A stretch of DNA of 64,000 nt from Butyriboletus loyo (taxonomy: Eukaryota > Basidiomycota > Agaricomycetes > Boletales > Boletaceae): NCBI GenBank assembly GCA_038093515.1, contig JBBPSI010000043.1:93974-157973 (forward strand). Reading direction: 5' to 3'. The notes beneath the pieces were generated by a model, which was not told the origin of the DNA, ran no database searches, and worked only from the letters and a program-made list of their open reading frames with translations. Below, one piece after another: positions 58,502 through 64,000 of this stretch. The translations under genes and the position numbers were made by a program. How positions within the stretch are numbered: the stretch's first letter is position 1; the number at the start of each line of letters is the position of its first letter.

Positions 58502-59395
58502 ATGTGGAGTAACGCAGGTCTTAGTACATCTATCCTCATCACCACTTGCTCACCCGCGAACGGAATGATTCACCACACGGTGGCCAAGATCTTTGTTTCA
58601 ACAAAGCTGCGCGACCTAGGTCCAAAATCCTCCGCCGCTCGCACGTTCTGGAGGATGGTAGCTACGTGCATTCGTTACCAGCCGCCCACAAAACATCTCT
58701 TGTGGGACCTGACTACGTTCAGTCTTGCGAGTGTCAAGACACCCAGCGGGGGTACCGGCTTTCTTGGACTGGCGTATCCCTTCTTTCTACCCAATAGCTT
58801 GGATGACACCCCTGAGTTCCCGCAACACCCACCAATATGTCATGGTGACCACATTCCCGCTATCGGTGGCAAAGACGTTTTTAGACTCGCCGTGATGACA
58901 CCTCTTCCTCCTGTAGGTCTTCTTGAAACGGTCCTGCTAAGCTTGAAGGAGGGCGAGACATTGTCTGAGAGCACGGTCCGACGGCTAAGGAGGAAAGAAG
59001 CAGAGCTGAGAGCTGCTGCTGCCGAGGGACGAACCCCTCTCAGTGAATACAGAAGGAGGAAACAGAAAAAGATGGCGATGATAACTTCCACATCACAGGC
59101 GAGTTGTGTTTTTGATTTCGTTGGACAATTCTAAAGACTATCAGGCGGCGTCCGGACAGTCATCTGAGAAAGAAACTTCGGCGACCAGAGGGCCCGACAT
59201 TGCTTCTGTCACAATGACCCATTCACCACTGAAAATGCACCAGAAACAGACTGTGCAACTGGTGGAAACCGTCAATCTATTCGATAGCGAGCGACGCAAA
59301 GTCAGCGTAGAAGACGTTGAAAGGCTCGCTGCCTCAGCTTCTGTGTGTCGACGTCCAGATAGTCGAGGCACGGCGCCAGCAAGCCATGCATAGAC
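58502..59395 (+). CDS. Possible gene, coding frame uncertain
   Basis: A plus-strand frame of 210 codons starts at 58502 and overlaps another of 83 codons at 58546 that contains a basic segment (RPRSKILRRSHVLEDGSYVH) reminiscent of small mitochondrial ribosomal proteins. The longer frame ends in a basic helix-like stretch, STVRRLRRKEAELRAAAAEG then SEYRRRKQKKMAM. A further coherent stretch downstream (MHQKQTVQLVETVNLFDSER then KVSVEDVERLAASASV, up to about 59393) may be another exon. I could not decide the frame for 58546-58800. It is divergent from the Arp gene, only about 150 bp apart. A function cannot be assigned. Confidence 0.35.
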
Positions 59396-60783
59396 AATCG
59401 ACTCCTCCTTATGCAGAATCCTGCCGCGGCCAGAGGAACAATTCACCTTCGCGTTTTCGTCGCTTTATCGTGGTTCTATTGATGATATCGACATCTACCT
59501 TCAAGTATTTCGATTCTTGTCTAGTAATATAAACCGCCAATTAGAGGATGCAGTCTGGACTGTTTTAGATCTCAATTAGTTACTTTGAATTTCGAAGCGT
59601 TTGCATCTGTAGTCGTAGATCTTGTTTGACATGTAGCGTTACCCAACAGACTCGATCTGATGCCCGACTTCATTGAATATCGTTCGTTTCATGAAAGGCG
59701 TTCCCCCATGATGCTGCTTTGTCCTGAGGTGACAGAACCGGCCATTGGTCCGTGTGATTGTCCATTTTTGATGGTAAGCAGCAGTTCTACGAAATCGAGA
59801 GTGGTTAAGGGAAATGCAGCAACTAAACGTGTCCAAACGGCTCAAAATCGGGCCGGACGGACCAGCATATTGTTTATTTCTAAAGCCTTCGCCAAAGGCG
59901 TGTACACAGAACCAAATATCATCTCCGTCTTCGTCCTCGCGAACGTGACTGTCAAAACCAAGTCAGGTACTGCCATGGCGTCCCTCGTCTCACCGTTCAG
60001 GAGGACTTACAGATATCTTGTCAGTGTTTATTCCTTCCCTTGACTTGCTAGCGCTTACCCTCGAGGATGGACGACCACCACCTAGCAATACCTTGCACAT
60101 GAACAACCGGTCATCTTTTGGTCTTGTTTCATGGGAACTGCGGGTCCTGTTGTGGCTTTGACAGTCCCATCGATCAGGCAGAATTACTTTGGTCACGTTC
60201 CCGCTGAGCGCGTACCAACCACATTCCCTCGTGAGCTTGTGTGCCTGCTGAGCGCGTCATTCGTGGTTTATTGACCTTCGCCGATTGTCAGTTCCAAAGC
60301 GGCCACGGAGATCTGTTCAGGGATACGAGGATGAATAGAGGGCTTCATTGGCAAAGGGTTGCTTGTTTCCACCGCCACGGACCCTTGAGTGGAAGCTGAC
60401 TTTTGAGCCCATTAGGCGCTACACATAGACTGGCGAGAATGGATTCTCAAGCTGTATATATATCTATTATTCCGCGCAACCTGCCTTTCAACTTGTTTGC
60501 GTCCAGAGGTTCCATGCATATCTGCTCGACGTGTTCATCCACCCATCGTTGCGATTGCGATTTTGCCATGGTTCCTGATCGTGAATGACGGACAACTGAG
60601 TATCATTATGTTAGGCGTTGTGAACCCGGCGTGGAGCTGTCCAAGGTTCCAAGTGATGCGATCCCATCTCTGAAGTCGCGTAGCAAGGCAGAGCACGTGA
60701 CTTGCTGCCGACGAGTAGTAATTGCAACGCTGAAGCCGTCTTATTAGCGTCTTGGGAGGGAATTGCCCTCGTTTTGATTCGTG
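59396..60783. other. Intergenic region, no gene seen
   Basis: About 1.4 kb. Open frames of 60-127 codons on both strands lack motifs and do not splice into longer frames. A short TATATATA run lies at about 60452-60460. Confidence 0.45.
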
Positions 60784-62080
60784 ATGAATGCACTCTGTCG
60801 TATTTTGCGTAGGTTCACACATTCGCCAGTGACACCTCCTTCTCTACTGCGACGACTCCCCACCGTGTCGTGTGCACGCGGCTTCTCTACCGAGTCCGAC
60901 AGGACCGATACACTCAAGCAGAAGCCAAAAGCCAGTACACCGCTCCGACGTACTGCCTCTGCCTCTCTCCCTATTCGTTCCAATCCGACCCCAACTCGCA
61001 GCCCAATTCTACCCGTGCTGACATTCGCGACTGCGGAGCGCTACCTTCCTGCTCGCCTACGTTCTCGCCTCACACCAGATTCCCAGAAACTCCATGACGC
61101 ATGGTGGATCCCACGTTGGGGCCAGGATGGCGAAATTTTCGTCTTCGGAAACGGTAGCTTTGTATGTTGGGGGTTGAGCGAACACGAAGCTCGCCAGTTT
61201 GCAAAGGACATCTTGGCTCCTTGTGAAGTCGGCTCGCTCCAAGATCCCGAGACAGAGGAACTCGAATTCGTGACAGATCCGAACGAGTAAGGCCACACTT
61301 GCGTTCAAGTTTTTGCAGAAAGGCTGATCGTCTCTGCCTTTTCAGGAAAACCCGAATACAGGGTGACTTGATCATCCTCGGACGCGTTGTACAACTCCAA
61401 GATCCTTTGAATGCCGCCTCCTTTCCTCCATCGAATCCATCTTTTGACATAACGACGCTCCTCGCTCGGTATGCTTACTCTCAAGCGCTCTCCCGGTCCA
61501 CTGCGCTCTCCGTGATCGAAGAATCTCTCGAGGCATACCTCCTCTCCGTCGCTCAGCTACCCCACTCCCTTGAGAAGACCGGAAAGCCCGGACTTGGCCG
61601 CCAGGCACTCATCAAGAAGCTCGGCGTCCTGATGAAGTTTCGCCAAGGCCTCAATCTCAACCGCGAAAATTTCTCTGATACCCCTGATCTGTACTGGACC
61701 GAGCCGGAGCTCGAAAGCTTATTTAAATCCATGACAGCTGCACTAGAGGTCAAGGCGCGGACGCATGCTGTCAACGAAAAGATTACTTATGCAACCGAAG
61801 TACAATCAACCCTTAGACAGCTGCTTACGGAGGTATGTATCAGTATTATTGTGCCATGTTCCGAGTGCTCAATGTATCCTAGTCTTCCGCGCACCGCATG
61901 GAACTAGTAATTATTGCTCTCATTGCCGTCGAGGTCATCATCGTGAGTCTTGCCACGCTCCTGTTTTTCAGCTTGAAACGTACTTGCATTTAGGCCCTAA
62001 TACGAGAAGGCCCCGAGCTTTACCGGATGGTCCTTGGTTCACCAAAGGACAAAGAACCCGATACTGCTAGCTTCCATTAA
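60784..62080 (+). CDS. RMD1/RMND1-family (DUF155) mitochondrial protein
   Basis: A member of the DUF155 family, whose mitochondrial branch (human RMND1, yeast Rmd1 relatives) sits in the inner membrane and supports mitochondrial translation. The N-terminus MNALCRILRRFTHSPVTPPS is rich in Arg and Ser, as in a targeting peptide, and CARGFSTES is a possible cleavage region. Core blocks in order: GEIFVFGNGSFVCWGLSEHE, DLIILGRVVQLQDPL, LLARYAYSQALSRSTALSVI then EESLEAYL, GLGRQALIKKLGVLMKFRQG, PDLYWTEPELESLFKSM and MELVIIALIAVEVIIALI, the last a C-terminal membrane helix. Four exons, with introns near 61290-61346, 61834-61884 and 61940-61993. The end is KEPDTASFH at 62080. Normal family length. Confidence 0.88.
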
Positions 62081-64000
62081 CCGTTCCACATTGACATGCT
62101 AATTTATTGATTTCCATAGCCAGATATATCCACCACTCTTCATTATATAGCTGTAATTACATTCCATGCTGCAGATCTTTGTGTGCCATATCAAATGCCT
62201 GCATGGATTGTGATTCAGATCACCCGTTCCAGCCAGAAACTGGGCTTTTCGCCACTCCTAGACCACCCTTCTACATGCTACACGTTATATAATGTGATTT
62301 TCATCATTCTGAAGGTTCTCAGCATACAAGTACTCCGTGCCCTAACTTAGTTTGCCTGCCAGTATGTCGAACTCGGCTCGCGTTTTTTTTAGATCGAAGT
62401 TGACAGTGCACCTAACCCAAAGTCGGAAGACTACGGTTGTGCTCTGAAACGACGAACCTGTATAATGGATTGAGAACATGCATATGTGAGTTGCGACTTG
62501 TGTGCCTTGTCTAGCTAAGTTGACGTACAAAAAATGATCAGCAAAAACGCCCAGAGCATGCAAGGCCTAGTTACCAGGCTCGCGAGGCTGTGAGTGCCTT
62601 GCAAGGAAACACTCGGATCTCGCAAGGCCTTGCGAGTTCTTCTGGGGCCACCCAAGGTCTGACCACACAACTAAGAGTGGCAACTCGGGCGATCCCCCAC
62701 CTTTTTAAAACTCGACACCACCGAACGGCATCAAATTACTATGGCATAATAGTGCTCTCGCGGTGTACGGGGACCGTGTTCGACGATGCTGACATGTTTT
62801 CCGTCGAGTCGGTGGACTTTCACACAAGTATCGTATCTCGCTCTGCCAATTCGACTTTGGGTTCCAGACACGAAGTTGACAACGCCACAACATGGAATAG
62901 TCCACGTTTCCCTTACTCGATGTCTGAGTACCTGCTCACGACCATCCCACAGCTGCAAGGACAGCCATCTGATCACAGTTTCTACCACCGCGTATCGATG
63001 ACGCAGTCGACGGGCATCCCACTATCCGAAATTGACGTGACAATGAGATATTCATGATGGCGCTGACGACGTGCGCAAGCTTGAGCACGAACGACACCAC
63101 GGTGAGCATCACGATAGACATGCCCAACACATTCGTTGGCACCTCTCGTACCCCACTCTTCGCGAGACCATACCCATGGGTCGGATACAATTCGGTGGAT
63201 AAATGTCCGTTCGGATCGTTGTGAGTCGTCGACGTGTTTTTTATTTCTTATTTGCCCACGTTGACGTTGCGCCTTGAATCGTGGATGCTTTTTTTGTTAT
63301 TGGTCTGTTGACTGGTATCTGATGTTTTATGCTGGGTACTTGCAGTCTGAAGCAATTTCCGTTGCATAGGTTCTTGGGGTTCGACAAGGTTCGGCATCAA
63401 TCACATCCCTTTGTCTTCGAAGTCCTGTCGACACGCGGGAGATGTCACCAAACGGAAGTACATGCGAACTGCGTGTGGGGATTAAAAAGGTCTGCCTCTA
63501 TTGTTGGTGAAACCAAAGACGTTTTTGTCTGACGACGGTTTCGACGACTGGCCATCTTTTTTTGTATCGGGGTGTGTTAGGTGACTTTATCGGATTGGCG
63601 GAAGTACGTTTAATTGAAAGGTGGAACCAGACGTCGTCTTTGCGCTCATCGACACACTGTTCACGCCACTTCCGTATTCTCAAAAGCGCATCGCGAAGAG
63701 TATCGAACGGAGCAATGTGGCGTGAGCCGCAGATATACTTCGGCCGCTTCCTGGCGACGCGGTTTCATCTAAACCAGACACGCCTCTACTGTCCCGACAT
63801 CCGCTGAATGACTTTGTCCACATGGCAGGCGTGACGTCGGTACCCGCAGGCGAGGCTTTCGCCTATGGGGCTCCGGGAAACGCTCCATGGTCCTGAAGTG
63901 GATGCTGTGAGACCACTCCAATGCCTCGAAAGGGGCACTTCTGGCCATGCCTTCGATCTCGCCATCTTGTGCGACATCAAACCGACTGCGTGTTCATTCA
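62081..64000. other. Unresolved right end of the window
   Basis: No gene is secure. An 18-bp perfect palindrome lies at 62619-62636 within a short cluster of GCAAGG repeats. A 56-codon plus-strand frame at 63053-63223 (MMALTTCASLSTNDTTVSIT, then NTFVGTSRTPLFARPYPWVG) ends in CPFGSL and looks coding-like. The minus strand of the same stretch also has an open frame with a hydrophobic run. Later open frames (63329-63532, 63562-63807) have no motif. A gene may continue past 64000. Confidence 0.35.
62619..62636. repeat. 18-bp perfect palindrome
   Basis: CTCGCAAGGCCTTGCGAG equals its own reverse complement. Related half-sites (GCAAGGCCT at about 62564, CCTTGCAAGG at about 62597) lie within 60 bp to the left, so it belongs to a small cluster. 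It could be a transcription-factor site or part of an element end. Confidence 0.75.

Overview
The window looks like nuclear DNA of a filamentous basidiomycete, probably an Agaricomycete. Nearly every recognisable gene is split by many short introns of about 45-70 nt with GT...AG ends, genes lie densely on both strands, and Ser/Pro-rich proteins of the type common in mushrooms and their relatives sit between conserved housekeeping genes. I cannot name the species from sequence alone. All exon joins were made by eye from splice signals and reading-frame continuity.

Layout. 0.4-5.1 kb: the TFIIH subunit gene TFB2 (+) converges on an F-box-like gene (-). 5.2-9.9 kb: a long stretch in which I find no gene. 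9.9-17.6 kb (+): a RING-like protein with SUMO-interaction-like motifs, a zinc-ribbon protein, a large Ser/Pro-rich protein, an intron-containing tRNA-Trp (-), and a small unknown protein whose N-terminus copies the histone H3 tail and which also carries a PP1-docking pair (SILK plus RVxF-like). 17.7-25.0 kb (-): TauD-type dioxygenase, cytochrome b5-domain protein, MFS sugar transporter, and an OMA1-like M48 metallopeptidase. 25-36 kb: two cytochrome P450 genes in a direct segmental duplication, separated by a decayed LINE reverse-transcriptase end. The block carries a dead SVF1 fragment behind copy 1 and an intact SVF1-like gene behind copy 2. 36-38.9 kb: gene-poor, with a diverged direct repeat. 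38.9-46 kb: three uncharacterised proteins and a ketohexokinase-like PfkB protein whose usual GAGD catalytic motif is not recognisable. 46.3-48.0 kb: argininosuccinate synthase (-). 48.5-49.9 kb: an Acl4-like TPR chaperone for ribosomal protein L4. 50.2-55.9 kb: an unidentified minus-strand gene, a membrane/coiled-coil protein and a PB1-domain protein. 56.2-58.4 kb: an Arp10/Arp11-like actin-related protein (-). 58.5-64 kb: one doubtful gene, an RMD1/RMND1-family mitochondrial protein and an unresolved end.

The genes do not form one obvious pathway. The most coherent sub-structure is the duplicated P450-SVF1 block, whose central tract appears to have been recently homogenised. The most novel single item is the histone-H3-tail mimic with PP1-docking motifs.
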